In this document: one piece after another, positions 1-6,184 of the stretch
Numbering within the stretch: the stretch's first letter is position 1
How the letters are laid out: each line of letters begins with the position of its first letter
Assembly: GCA_964461715.1 (NCBI GenBank)
Contig: CAYWVR010000061.1
Coordinates: forward strand, 1 to 10,227
Direction of reading: 5' to 3'
Source of the DNA: CAYWVR01 sp964461715
GTDB lineage: Bacteria; Planctomycetota; Phycisphaerae; FEN-1346
DNA length: 10,227 nt
Position numbers and translations under genes: made by a program
The notes under the pieces: model-generated
What the model was told of the DNA's origin: nothing
Database searches by the model: none
Seen by the model: only the letters and a program-made list of their open reading frames with translations

Positions 1-456
1 CCCTGCGTCGCGCGGCCCTCCAGCCGCCACGACCTCTATTCGCTGGACAATGACGCGTCTATCTGTCCGCCGCATCTACGCCCCGCGTATCCCGGTCGGC
101 GCCGCGCCACGCGCGGACACCCTCCCGCCGGCCAGCGGAATGGTTCGTGTCGTGCGTTCGGTCGTCCGGCCTCCTTTCTCCCCCCCGGCGCGTTCCTGCG
201 TGCGTGTTCCCGTCGCGGCCTCAACCTTGCGGACACCCCCGCCGCGACGCACGAATGACTCCGTGGTCCCCGCCGCCCGCGAAGGCGGCTCTTCGCACCT
301 GCCCGTTCGGGGCCCAAAGAAAGCGGTCCCCGGAAGGCTTGTCCCTCCGGGGACCGCACACAGCGTCCCTGTGCGGCCAAGGCCGCGCTCCAGGCGCACC
401 TCAACCGCGCTCTATCCCCATTCGTTCGCCGCGCCGCGCGCACGCACGGCGCAATG
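1..456 (-). other. Gene-free, hairpin-rich region
   Basis: No open frame here has a recognisable domain or a good ribosome site; the frames on both strands are mutual shadows of GC-rich sequence. Read on the minus strand the stretch is rich in inverted repeats: arms 211-219 and 241-249 (9 bp, perfect), the 14-bp palindrome GCGGCCAAGGCCGC at 373-386 (5-bp stem with a CUUG loop in minus-strand RNA), a GCGC stem at 394-397/407-410, and the terminator-like hairpin at 323-357. CCTCAACC (GGTTGAGG on the minus strand) occurs at 219-226 and 399-406, each in or next to a loop, and a third time at 541-548. It may be a structured transcript or a set of related small RNAs running leftward from the promoter at 577-604. 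High GC alone makes hairpins common, so only the terminators and the longest stems carry weight. Confidence 0.35.
316..357 (-). terminator. Probable intrinsic terminator, minus strand
   Basis: An 11-bp perfect stem pairs 323-333 with 347-357. It extends by 3 bp (335-337 with 344-346) past one bulged A, leaving a 6-nt loop. On the minus strand it is followed directly by TTTCTTT (322 down to 316). It would stop a leftward transcript, either read-through from the small RNA at 457-571 or a second RNA starting between 456 and 400, for which no clear promoter was found. Confidence 0.5.
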
Positions 457-502
457 AAAAACGGACCGCGGAAGCCCGGCCGGGCCGGGAACCACGATCC
501 GT
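457..502 (-). terminator. Intrinsic terminator of the small RNA
   Basis: On the minus strand, 502-492 pairs with 471-461 (11 bp, two of them G-U in RNA). Then comes a small internal loop and a perfect 6-bp CCCGGC/GCCGGG stem with a 3-nt loop (484-489 with 475-480). A run of five T follows at 461-457, its first T also closing the stem. A long GC-rich stem joined to a U-run is the classic Rho-independent form. Confidence 0.65.
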
Positions 503-571
503 CTATTCCCCAATTCGTGAGTCGTCGCTTTCCCGGGGTCCCTCAACCCCACACGTCTCCTGCGCGACTCT
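457..571 (-). ncRNA. Candidate small RNA, about 115 nt, unknown family
   Basis: The RNA is bounded by a strong minus-strand promoter (577-604, start predicted near 571) and an intrinsic terminator with a five-U tail (457-502). Its 5' end can fold into a 9-bp stem with one bulged A (6 bp between 565-570 and 519-524, continued inward by 3 bp), topped by a small GGGGU/ACCCC hairpin at 535-550 carrying UGAGGG in the loop. An A-rich, probably single-stranded linker (about 503-518) leads to the terminator hairpin. Hairpin, open linker and terminator is the usual layout of a regulatory small RNA. The conserved apical motif of SRP RNA and the core motifs of RNase P RNA and tmRNA were looked for and not found. 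A very short peptide cannot be excluded, but no good start with a ribosome site was seen. Function and targets are unknown. Confidence 0.5.
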
Positions 572-576
572 GTGGT

Positions 577-604
577 ACTATACCTCAGATTCCGGCAAAG
601 TCAA
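577..604 (-). promoter_or_regulatory. Sigma-70 type promoter for the small RNA
   Basis: Minus-strand TTGACT (604-599), a 16-bp spacer and TATAGT (582-577) give 5/6 matches in each box, the best promoter in the window. It sits in a locally AT-richer patch (about 575-675) upstream of the predicted start near 571. No protein gene begins downstream of it on that strand, which is why a non-coding product is proposed. Confidence 0.65.
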
Positions 605-728
605 ATGCGCGTCGCGAGAAAGTGCCACATCCTTTACCTGTAGTACACAGAAATACGATTCCCCATACAATACCAACCCGCCACGCCTCGGCGAGAGGGG
701 AACAGCGGTCCGCCGGGAAGAGGGCGGC

Positions 729-1667
729 TCAGGCGGGCGGTTCGCCCGGGGCCATCTCGGACGCCCGTTCGGACGCCTCGACCAGGTTCACGTCCCGACG
801 CATCCACCAAGCCAGCCCCAGCAGCATCGGGCCGAGCACGAGCAGCAGGATGCCAAAGACGACGTTCCGGTACCCGAGCGTATGCTGCTGCCCGACGTTG
901 GCCATGACGGCCTCGTAGACGGGGTTGCCCTCGGCGGGCTCGACGCGGAGGTCCCATTCCGCCCCCCCGTCGGCCGTGGCCTTCGCGACGGGCTGGACGT
1001 ACGCCCCTTCCGGCGCCTCGGCCCACGCCTCGTCGGCTTGCTCGGGCGAGACCTCCTTGGACTGCGGCTGCGGCACGCCCTCGGCGTCGGGCCCGGTCCA
1101 GGTGATCTTCCAGACGAGTTTGTCGGCCTGGTCGCGGATGAGCCAGTCGCGGCCGTCGGGCCCCATGATGAGCTCGAACCGCTCCGTCTGGCCCACCTTG
1201 TCCTTGGAGGTGAAGACGCGGCCCCATCGGCCCCGCTCCTCGGTGATGCCCAGCTCTTCGAGGTCCTGCGTCTCGACGGTACCCTCGGTGCCGTATTGCA
1301 TGGCGGCCATGAGCAGCGCCCCGACGCCGAAGACGGTGCAGGCCAGGCCCAGGAGCAGGGCCGGGACCCAGAGGACCTTTTTCATGCCCAGGTGCGTGGC
1401 GGCCCGCTCGACGCCCTTCGGAGGGCGGCGTTTCGGGCGGGGGGCCAGACGGCTCACGCGACCACCGGGAAGCGGCGTGCCGCCCGGCGCCGCCGGACCC
1501 GTCGGCGTCCGGACCTCGCGCATCTGGCGGGCCAGCTCGTCCGCGCCGCCCCTCGGCGAGGGGACCCTCATCTCGCGTCCGCACTTGGGGCAGGCATAGG
1601 GCATCCCGGCCAAGGCCTCGTCGAGGACGGTCTCGGCCCCGCACTCGCACGTCCGGTTGATCGGCAC
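729..1667 (-). CDS. Zinc-ribbon, two-helix membrane protein, function unknown
   Basis: This is a 312-residue protein. Its N-terminus carries a small zinc ribbon, C7-x-C9 and C26-x2-C29, followed by a basic, proline-rich linker (about 40-95). One membrane helix lies at about 98-122, an aqueous domain of about 140 residues follows (about 124-266), and a second helix spans about 268-289 before a short acidic tail. With the ribbon in the cytosol, the central domain would be outside the membrane. The start is a GTG at 1667, chosen because GAAGGAG lies 6 nt upstream (1674-1680) and because the MPIN start matches the MPIH start of the second zinc-ribbon protein at 5143-5661. It is divergent from the magnesium channel gene. 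I recognise the architecture, common in planctomycetes, but no specific family. Substrate, partner and role are unknown. Confidence 0.8.
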   Translation of the reverse strand: MPINRTCECGAETVLDEALAGMPYACPKCGREMRVPSPRGGADELARQMREVRTPTGPAAPGGTPLPGGRVSRLAPRPKRRPPKGVERAATHLGMKKVLWVPALLLGLACTVFGVGALLMAAMQYGTEGTVETQDLEELGITEERGRWGRVFTSKDKVGQTERFELIMGPDGRDWLIRDQADKLVWKITWTGPDAEGVPQPQSKEVSPEQADEAWAEAPEGAYVQPVAKATADGGAEWDLRVEPAEGNPVYEAVMANVGQQHTLGYRNVVFGILLLVLGPMLLGLAWWMRRDVNLVEASERASEMAPGEPPA

Positions 1668-1673
1668 GGCGTT

Positions 1674-1680
1674 CTCCTTC
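1674..1680 (-). promoter_or_regulatory. Ribosome binding site deciding a GTG start
   Basis: GAAGGAG on the minus strand, 6 nt before the GTG at 1667. It is a near-perfect Shine-Dalgarno match and fixes the start of the zinc-ribbon protein. Confidence 0.75.
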
Positions 1681-1700
1681 GTCTCACCTCGAACGCGGTT

Positions 1701-1729
1701 ATTGTAGAGCGGCCGCCCGCGGGCCGCAC
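1701..1729 (-). promoter_or_regulatory. Possible promoter of the zinc-ribbon gene
   Basis: Minus-strand TACAAT (1706-1701) would start transcription near 1694, giving a leader of about 27 nt that holds the ribosome site. No good -35 box lies at the right distance; instead there is a GC inverted repeat, GCGGCC/GGCCGC at 1709-1714 and 1722-1727, and just beyond it CACGT-N8-ACGTG (1727-1744). Either could be an operator in this divergent region, but both are short. The same -10 hexamer is used for the sigma factor and magnesium channel genes. Confidence 0.4.
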
Positions 1730-1754
1730 GTCTTTTTGTACGTGAGCCGGCCCC

Positions 1755-1783
1755 TTACGTTTCGTCGCCGCGTCGGCTACAAT
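1755..1783 (+). promoter_or_regulatory. Promoter of mgtE giving a leaderless mRNA
   Basis: TACAAT at 1778-1783 lies 17 bp after a weak -35, TTACGT (1755-1760). The predicted start is about 1790, essentially at the ATG at 1791. The other in-frame ATG at 1782 falls inside the -10 box, so it cannot be the start of a message made from this promoter. Confidence 0.5.
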
Positions 1784-1790
1784 GGTTCCC

Positions 1791-3161
1791 ATGTCCGAGA
1801 CGCCCGAGGAAACACACGTCTTCAACGGCACCAACCTGGCCGGCCTCCGGGCCCTGCTGGCCTCGGGGGCCCGGGGCGAGCTGGCCGCGCGCCTGGCCGA
1901 GCTTCATCCGAGCGACGTCGCCGACCTCCTGACGGACTTCGACCCCGAGGAGCAGGCCGCCCTCTTCCGGCTCCTGGAGGGCGAGCACGCCGCCAACGTC
2001 CTGGCGGAGATGGACCCGGAAACCCGCGAGGACGTCATCGACGCCCTGCCCGCCGAGGCGTTCCACGAGATTCTCGACAAGCTCGACCCCGACGACGCCG
2101 CCGACATCATCGGCGAGCTCGAGCCGAAGGAGGCCCTCGAAGCGCTCGCCCGGATCGAGGACCGCCGCGACATCGAGGCGCTGCTCGCCTGGCCGCCCGA
2201 GACCGCGGGCGGGGTCATGACGACGGAGTTCGTCGCCGTGCCCGCCGAAGTCACGGTCCGCGAGGCCCTTCAGAAGGCCCGCACGAGCCCGAAGGACGCC
2301 AATCGCGACACGGTCTACGTCCTCGACGCCGGCGGCGCCCCCGTCGGGCGGCTGGGCCTGGCGAAGCTCGTCTTCTCGCAGCCCGACGTCCCGGTCCGCA
2401 GGATCATGGACGAGGACGTCCACGCCGTCGCCGCCGACCTCGACCGCGAGCAGGTGGCCGAGATCGTCCGCCGATACGACCTGTTGACGGTGCCCGTCCT
2501 CGACCCGGCCGGGCTCCGGATGCTGGGCATCATCACGGTCGACGACGTCATGGACGTGGCCGCCGACGAGGCCGCCGAGGACATGTACCGCCTCGCCGGC
2601 ACCGGGGCCAGGGACCCGCTGCACCAGCCCATCTGGAAACGGGCCATGCTGCGGCTGCCGTGGCTCCTGGTGACGCTCGTGCCGGGGTTCCTGGTGGGGA
2701 GCATCATGCGGTGGCTCGGCTACGACCCCGGCGGCGCGGGGAGCCTGCTCCTGTTTGTGCCCGTCATGATCGCCATGGCCGGCAACGTGAGCATCCAGTC
2801 CTCGACGATCATGGTACGGGGCCTCGCCACCGGCGACGTGCGGGCCCACCGGGCCGGGGCGATTCTCGTCCGCGAGATCGGGGTGGCGGCCCTGGTGGGC
2901 CTGGGGTGCGCGGTCATCGCCGGGTTCGTCGGCTACGCCTTCTTCGGAAGCAGCGCCTACGGCGTGGTCGTCGCGGGCAGCATGTTCGTCGGCATCCTCA
3001 GTGCCGCCGTCACGGGCACGATCGTCCCGATGGTCGTCCACGCGATCGGCGTCGACCCCGCCCTGGCGAGCGGCCCGTTCGTGATGAGCCTGAACGACAT
3101 CTGCGGCACGCTGATCTTCCTCGGCCTCGGGGCCCAGCTGCTGGCGTTGCTCGGACCGTAG
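1791..3161 (+). CDS. mgtE: MgtE-type magnesium channel/transporter
   Basis: This 456-residue inner-membrane protein carries Mg2+ into the cell. The domain order is canonical: an acidic helical MgtE N domain (about 30-130, repeated DPEE/DPET/DPDD motifs), a CBS pair (about 135-258; it opens with the family motif ETAGGVMTTEF at 137-147), a plug-helix region (about 258-282) and five predicted membrane helices to the end. Conserved pore segments are seen: PVMIAMAGNVSIQSS (324-338), then VRGLATG, and DPALASGPF (422-430) followed by NDICG, whose D436 lies where the family has its Mg2+-binding aspartate. In this family the N and CBS domains sense cytosolic Mg2+ and close the pore. No magnesium riboswitch is visible, and the promoter leaves no room for a leader. 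The start at 1791 rather than 1782 follows from the promoter. Length is normal for the family and no damage is seen. Confidence 0.95.
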   Translation: MSETPEETHVFNGTNLAGLRALLASGARGELAARLAELHPSDVADLLTDFDPEEQAALFRLLEGEHAANVLAEMDPETREDVIDALPAEAFHEILDKLDPDDAADIIGELEPKEALEALARIEDRRDIEALLAWPPETAGGVMTTEFVAVPAEVTVREALQKARTSPKDANRDTVYVLDAGGAPVGRLGLAKLVFSQPDVPVRRIMDEDVHAVAADLDREQVAEIVRRYDLLTVPVLDPAGLRMLGIITVDDVMDVAADEAAEDMYRLAGTGARDPLHQPIWKRAMLRLPWLLVTLVPGFLVGSIMRWLGYDPGGAGSLLLFVPVMIAMAGNVSIQSSTIMVRGLATGDVRAHRAGAILVREIGVAALVGLGCAVIAGFVGYAFFGSSAYGVVVAGSMFVGILSAAVTGTIVPMVVHAIGVDPALASGPFVMSLNDICGTLIFLGLGAQLLALLGP

Positions 3162-3174
3162 GTTCGGAAAAGCT

Positions 3175-3203
3175 TTGGCCCCGCGCGCCGCGGGCGGTAC
3201 AAT
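3175..3203 (+). promoter_or_regulatory. Promoter of the sigma factor operon
   Basis: TTGGCC (3175-3180), 17-bp spacer, TACAAT (3198-3203). This is a housekeeping-type promoter in the 85-bp gap after mgtE, with a predicted start near 3210 and a leader of about 37 nt. The ribosome site AGGA is at 3236-3239, 7 nt before the ATG. No ECF-type GGAAC/CGTC pair with normal spacing was found, so self-activation by the encoded sigma factor is not evident here. Confidence 0.6.
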
Positions 3204-3246
3204 CGGCGGCGGATTCGCTTGAATAGCGCACCCCCAGGACCGTCCA

Positions 3247-3858
3247 ATGGCTGGAGACAACGAGCCGGCCGAGAGCACTCAGGCAACGGCCCAGCGCGAG
3301 AACGAGCGCGACGCCGAGCTTGTCCGGCGCCTCCAGGACGGCGACGCCAAGGCTCTGGATGAGCTGTTCCGGCGGCATCGGGACACGGCCTACGCCATCG
3401 CCTATCGCCTGCTCGGGAATCGGGACGATGCGCTCGATGCGGTCCAGGAGGCGTTCATCCACGTCATGCGAGGCATCGGCGGCTTCCGCGGCCAGGCCGC
3501 CTTCCGCACCTGGCTCTACCGTATCGTCACGCATGCGGCCCTCGACTACCGGCGCTACCGGGCGGTCCGAAACACCGGCAGCCTGGACCACGAAGCGGCC
3601 GTCGAACCCGAGGACCGGCGGCCCGGCGACGAGCGGCCCGACCAGGAGGCCCAGCGGCATGACCTGCGGGAAGCCATCGAGAAGGCCCTCGAAAACGTCT
3701 CGGAGAAGAACCGGGCGGCCCTGGTCCTGTATGCGATCGAGGGCCTGAGCTACAAGCAGGTGGGCGAGGCCCTGGGCATCTCCGTCGGCACCGTCATGAG
3801 TCGCATCTTCAACGCCCGGGCCCGTCTCAAGGAACTGCTGGAGTCTGAAATCGGGTAA
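3247..3858 (+). CDS. ECF-family RNA polymerase sigma factor (RpoE-like)
   Basis: This 203-residue group 4 sigma factor directs RNA polymerase to an alternative promoter set. Region 2 covers about 24-105, including the DALDAVQEAF helix (61-70) that binds the polymerase clamp and the FRTWLYRIVTHAALDYRR helix (86-103) that melts and reads the -10 element. An acidic and arginine-rich linker (about 106-138) leads to region 4 (about 140-200), with the helix-turn-helix GLSYKQVGEALGISVGTV (166-183) for the -35 element. Regions 1 and 3 are absent, as expected for ECF factors. A hydrophilic N-terminal extension of about 20 residues precedes region 2. The stop is followed after 4 nt by the anti-sigma gene, so the two are surely co-transcribed and likely translationally coupled. 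The regulon and inducing signal are unknown. Confidence 0.93.
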   Translation: MAGDNEPAESTQATAQRENERDAELVRRLQDGDAKALDELFRRHRDTAYAIAYRLLGNRDDALDAVQEAFIHVMRGIGGFRGQAAFRTWLYRIVTHAALDYRRYRAVRNTGSLDHEAAVEPEDRRPGDERPDQEAQRHDLREAIEKALENVSEKNRAALVLYAIEGLSYKQVGEALGISVGTVMSRIFNARARLKELLESEIG

Positions 3859-3862
3859 CGTC

Positions 3863-4630
3863 ATGGACTGCGAGGACGTGAGATACCAGCTGGCCGGCTA
3901 CGCCGACGGCGAGCTCTCGCCCGTCGAGGCCGAGGCCGTCGAGGCCCACATCAAGGGGTGTGGCCGGTGTCGGCAGGCCGTGCACGACCAGCAGCGGGTG
4001 CAGCACGTGCTGGCCTCGTTCGCGCCGCCGCCGGTCGAGGACAACCGTTGGGCGGCCATGGGCAAGGTCCTGAAGGCGGAGCTGGAAGGCGAAGGCGAGC
4101 CGGTGGTCCTGAAGACGCGTCCGCACGTCGAGTCGCTCGATCCGACGCCGCCCGAGGAACCCGCCGAGCCGACCCCCGCCTCAGCCCCGACGCTGGAGGT
4201 GCTGGAGCCGGGGTCGGCAGAGCTGGAGTCGCTGCTGAAGAGGAAGAAGAGGGCGACGGAAGAGGAAGTCGAGGAGACGCCGACGCCCGAGCCAAAGCCG
4301 GCCCCGCGGGTCGCGCAGCGTCGGCCCCCGGCCATCAGCGTCCTGACCGTCACGCCCCGGCGCCGCCGCGCCCGGCAGCCCCTGGCATGGGTGGCCCACG
4401 CGTTCGGCGCGTTGGCCGCGATGCTCATCGTCGCGTTGGGAGTCCTTACGATCTTCTTCCCGCCCGAGCCGAAGCCGCTGCAGGCGGAGTCGCTGGCGCG
4501 GCAGCGGGACGTTCAGATTCACGGCATCGAGATGAACGCCGATTACGACCTGGTTCTGTATGCGGCCGGCCCGGACGACGTGGCCTCCGTGTGGGTGACC
4601 CCCGCCGAACCCGAGCCCGGCCCGAGCTGA
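3863..4630 (+). CDS. Membrane-bound zinc-finger anti-sigma factor
   Basis: This 255-residue protein is the likely partner that holds the upstream ECF sigma factor inactive at the membrane. The N-terminus is a ZAS/zf-HC2 domain with H29-x3-C33-x2-C36 and an upstream C3 that may complete the zinc site; helix residues around it (DGELSPVEAEAVEAHI) are typical. A long acidic and proline-rich cytosolic stretch (about 85-165) follows, then a basic RRRRAR stop, a single membrane helix (about 173-199) and an outer tail of about 56 residues ending in a small sheet-like segment (DVQIHGIEMNADYDLVLYAA). The outer tail is short and has no known sensor domain. Release could be by zinc-thiol redox change or by proteolysis; the sequence does not decide. 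The ATG at 3863 lies 4 nt after the sigma stop. Confidence 0.85.
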   Translation: MDCEDVRYQLAGYADGELSPVEAEAVEAHIKGCGRCRQAVHDQQRVQHVLASFAPPPVEDNRWAAMGKVLKAELEGEGEPVVLKTRPHVESLDPTPPEEPAEPTPASAPTLEVLEPGSAELESLLKRKKRATEEEVEETPTPEPKPAPRVAQRRPPAISVLTVTPRRRRARQPLAWVAHAFGALAAMLIVALGVLTIFFPPEPKPLQAESLARQRDVQIHGIEMNADYDLVLYAAGPDDVASVWVTPAEPEPGPS

Positions 4631-4641
4631 GAGGAAGCCCC

Positions 4642-5130
4642 ATGCGACACGTCCCCTTGTTCGTCCTCCTGGCGGCAACGCTGCTGGTCGCGGGTTCGAT
4701 CGGCGCGGCCCGCGCCGGCGAGCCGGCCAAGGAGTCCGGCCCCAAGGTCGACATCCTGGCCATCCACGCCTCCAAGCAGGAGAAGCCGCACTGCGACCCG
4801 GCCCTTGCGTCCATCAAGGACGCCCTCACACGCTCCGGCTACAACGCCTTCCGGCTGCTCTCGCGGGACACGCGGCCGGCCCAGATCGGCAAGCCCCTCG
4901 AGCGTACGCTCGCCGACCCGTACGCCATCGCCGTCCAGATTCAGGAGATCAACGACGAGAACGTCAAGCTCGTCCTCTCCTGGATCGAGTACACCAAGGA
5001 CGACGAGGGGAAGGCGAAGAAGACCGAGCGCCAGCGGCTCCCGATGACGCTGCGGCTCGGGAAGTACTTCCTGAGCGGCGGATGGAAGCTGAAAGACGGG
5101 GCCCTTCTCGCGGCGGTCGCCGTCCAGTAG
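4642..5130 (+). CDS. Small exported protein in the sigma/anti-sigma operon
   Basis: This 162-residue protein starts at ATG 4642, with GAGGAAG 4 nt upstream (4631-4637) and 11 nt after the anti-sigma stop. A much longer reading frame from 3958 contains it but overlaps the anti-sigma gene out of phase and is not real. Residues 1-25 are a clear Sec signal peptide (RH, then a hydrophobic core, then ARA before the cut), so the mature form of about 137 residues is outside the inner membrane. The mature part begins with KVDILAIHASK, has a DPALASIKDALTRSGYNAFRLL helix segment, and then alternating strands ending GKYFLSGGWKLKDGALLAAVAVQ. It looks like a compact alpha/beta domain. I have an impression of similar exported proteins beside planctomycete ECF loci but know no function. 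It may modulate the anti-sigma factor or be an effector of the response. Confidence 0.8.
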   Translation: MRHVPLFVLLAATLLVAGSIGAARAGEPAKESGPKVDILAIHASKQEKPHCDPALASIKDALTRSGYNAFRLLSRDTRPAQIGKPLERTLADPYAIAVQIQEINDENVKLVLSWIEYTKDDEGKAKKTERQRLPMTLRLGKYFLSGGWKLKDGALLAAVAVQ

Positions 5131-5133
5131 ACG

Positions 5134-5154
5134 CCCCGGCCGTCACCCCGGCCG
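5134..5154. repeat. 9-bp direct repeat between convergent stops
   Basis: CCCCGGCCG occurs at 5134-5142 and 5146-5154, 12 bp apart start to start. The minus-strand stop codon (5143-5145) is exactly the 3-bp spacer. Only 12 bp separate the two convergent genes, and no T-run terminator is present for either. It is short and GC-rich, so it may be chance. Confidence 0.3.
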
Positions 5155-5661
5155 ATTCGTCAGGTCCTCCAGGTGCGCGAGGACCATCCGCGTCCGGTCG
5201 CCCGTGTCGGCCACCGCCTTGCCCAGGCCGCTCAGGTACCGGGCCCCCACGAAGGCGAGCACGCCCAGGACCAGCGACCCGGCGAACGCCGCCACCCCCA
5301 GCATCGGATGTCCCCCCATCGCCAGGCCGATCAGCGACGCCAGCCCCACGAGCACCGTCAGCACCGCCGCCACGATGCCCACCACATAGAGGATCGCCGC
5401 CGTCAGGCGGAGCGACGTGTACGGGCTCGTGCGGGCGGCGAGGCGCTCGATGGTGGTCGCGCCGGTGGTGGTGCCGGTGGGCGGCGGGGACGAGGGTGCG
5501 GCCCCGACGGGGGCCGCGGCCTCGCGGGCCAAGTCGCGGCGGGCCGCCGCGGGGATCTCGACGACCCCGCCGCAACCCGGACACTTGGCCTTGCGTCCGG
5601 CGGCGGAGTCGGGGGCCTCGATCGGACGACCGCAGTTGGCGCACGTCACGTGGATGGGCAT
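5143..5661 (-). CDS. Zinc-ribbon, two-helix membrane protein (second copy of the layout)
   Basis: This 172-residue protein has an N-terminal zinc ribbon C7-x2-C10 and C27-x2-C30, an alanine-, proline- and threonine-rich linker (about 38-80), then two membrane helices (about 86-112 and 119-140) and a soluble C-terminal tail. The frame is open up to 5721, but the start was placed at ATG 5661 for two reasons: the promoter at 5693-5721 puts transcription start near 5687, downstream of the longer starts, and MPIHVTC matches the MPINRTC start of the protein at 729-1667. Ribbon plus two helices suggests a membrane-anchored scaffold or sensor. Unlike the first protein it lacks a large domain between the helices. 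The ribosome site is weak (a GGGA about 8-11 nt upstream). No family name is offered and the function is unknown. Confidence 0.75.
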   Translation of the reverse strand: MPIHVTCANCGRPIEAPDSAAGRKAKCPGCGGVVEIPAAARRDLAREAAAPVGAAPSSPPPTGTTTGATTIERLAARTSPYTSLRLTAAILYVVGIVAAVLTVLVGLASLIGLAMGGHPMLGVAAFAGSLVLGVLAFVGARYLSGLGKAVADTGDRTRMVLAHLEDLTNRPG

Positions 5662-5692
5662 GCCATGAGTCCCGCCCCCCGACGGTCGACCC

Positions 5693-5721
5693 ATTCTACA
5701 CGCCGACGGCCCCGGATGCAA
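5693..5721 (-). promoter_or_regulatory. Promoter of the second zinc-ribbon gene
   Basis: Minus-strand TTGCAT (5721-5716), a 17-bp spacer and TAGAAT (5698-5693) predict a start near 5687 and a leader of about 26 nt. The -35 box is identical to that of the dus promoter (6185-6190). Its first T's double as the T-tract of the PilZ terminator. Confidence 0.6.
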
Positions 5722-5743
5722 ACGGCCTCGCCCTTGCGGGCCG
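5720..5743 (-). terminator. Possible short terminator of the PilZ gene
   Basis: Starting 5 nt after the PilZ stop, the minus strand folds CGGCC/GGCCG (5743-5739 with 5727-5723), continued by CGC/GCG past one bulged base, with an AAGG loop. A short T-tract, TTT at 5722-5720, follows. The stem is good but the U-run is minimal, so termination may be partial. Confidence 0.4.
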
Positions 5744-5748
5744 CCGGG

Positions 5749-6078
5749 TCAGCCCTCGGCGTCCGGGCCGAGGTGGGTGTCGACGAACTCGCTCACCCGC
5801 TGGCGGTCGACGTCGCTGATCTCCGTAAACGCTAGCCCGATCTCGTAGAGCTCGGGGTCGATCTTGGAGGTGCGACACCACGCGATGCGGGCCCTGCAGA
5901 CGATGGCGGCGGGGTCGTCGGGGAGCTCAAAGGAAACCTCCGGCACGAGCCCCTCCCGGAGCGGGTCCGCCGTCAGCACGCACATGCCCCCGGCCGAGAT
6001 GTTCATCGTCGGCCCGATCGTCTGGACGGTGATGCGGGTGGTCACCCGCGGGTGCGTCCGCTGTTCGGTTCGCAGCAT
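5749..6078 (-). CDS. PilZ-domain protein, putative c-di-GMP receptor
   Basis: This 109-residue protein is essentially a single PilZ domain. Both ligand motifs are present: RxxxR as R7-THP-R11, and the NxSxxG motif as N26-I-S28-A-G-G31. The beta-barrel continues with alternating strands (VPEVSFELPD, AIVCRARIAWCR, YEIGLAFTEI) and a C-terminal helix (DVDRQRVSEFVDTHL). In the family these motifs bind cyclic di-GMP and the domain passes the signal to motility, polysaccharide or envelope functions. The RxxxR to NxSxxG spacing is shorter than in most members, as if a strand or loop were trimmed. The start at 6078 rather than 6126 rests on the strong ribosome site AGAGGAG 7 nt upstream. No convincing promoter was found in the 143-bp gap it shares with the divergent dus gene. 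The output is unknown; no cyclase or phosphodiesterase is in the window. Confidence 0.88.
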   Translation of the reverse strand: MLRTEQRTHPRVTTRITVQTIGPTMNISAGGMCVLTADPLREGLVPEVSFELPDDPAAIVCRARIAWCRTSKIDPELYEIGLAFTEISDVDRQRVSEFVDTHLGPDAEG

Positions 6079-6085
6079 CGGTGAT

Positions 6086-6092
6086 CTCCTCT
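6086..6092 (-). promoter_or_regulatory. Ribosome binding site deciding the PilZ start
   Basis: AGAGGAG on the minus strand, 7 nt before ATG 6078. It selects this start over the in-frame upstream codon at 6126, which would add 16 residues before the domain. Confidence 0.75.
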
Positions 6093-6184
6093 TCAGAATG
6101 GGCCGCGACCCTGCGCCGGCCCCCACGGTTTATCGGATGCGTTTCCGCCGGCCCTCCAGCGAATTCCGGAGCCTCGGCGCGGCC

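Noticed and set aside
640..672. TACAAT and ACAGAAA at 646-669 as a plus-strand promoter or RNase P core motif
   Set aside because: No -35 match 16-18 bp upstream of TACAAT, no gene downstream on that strand, and none of the other RNase P RNA core motifs.
36..918. Several overlapping open frames on both strands of the left end, including one from 147 to 1745
   Set aside because: Arginine-, proline- and serine-rich low-complexity translations without domains, mutually overlapping and lacking ribosome sites. They cover the small RNA and the antisense of a real gene.
1755..3278. Long frame on the minus strand opposite mgtE
   Set aside because: Mirror frame of a high-GC coding gene; its translation is histidine/aspartate-rich with no domain, while the plus strand encodes a complete MgtE.
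3958..4641. Long 5' extension of the exported protein's reading frame
   Set aside because: It overlaps the anti-sigma gene in another phase; the signal peptide and ribosome site begin at 4642.
6122..6157. GATAAA as a -10 box for the PilZ gene
   Set aside because: The -35 position reads GGAGGG, far from consensus, so a promoter could not be supported.
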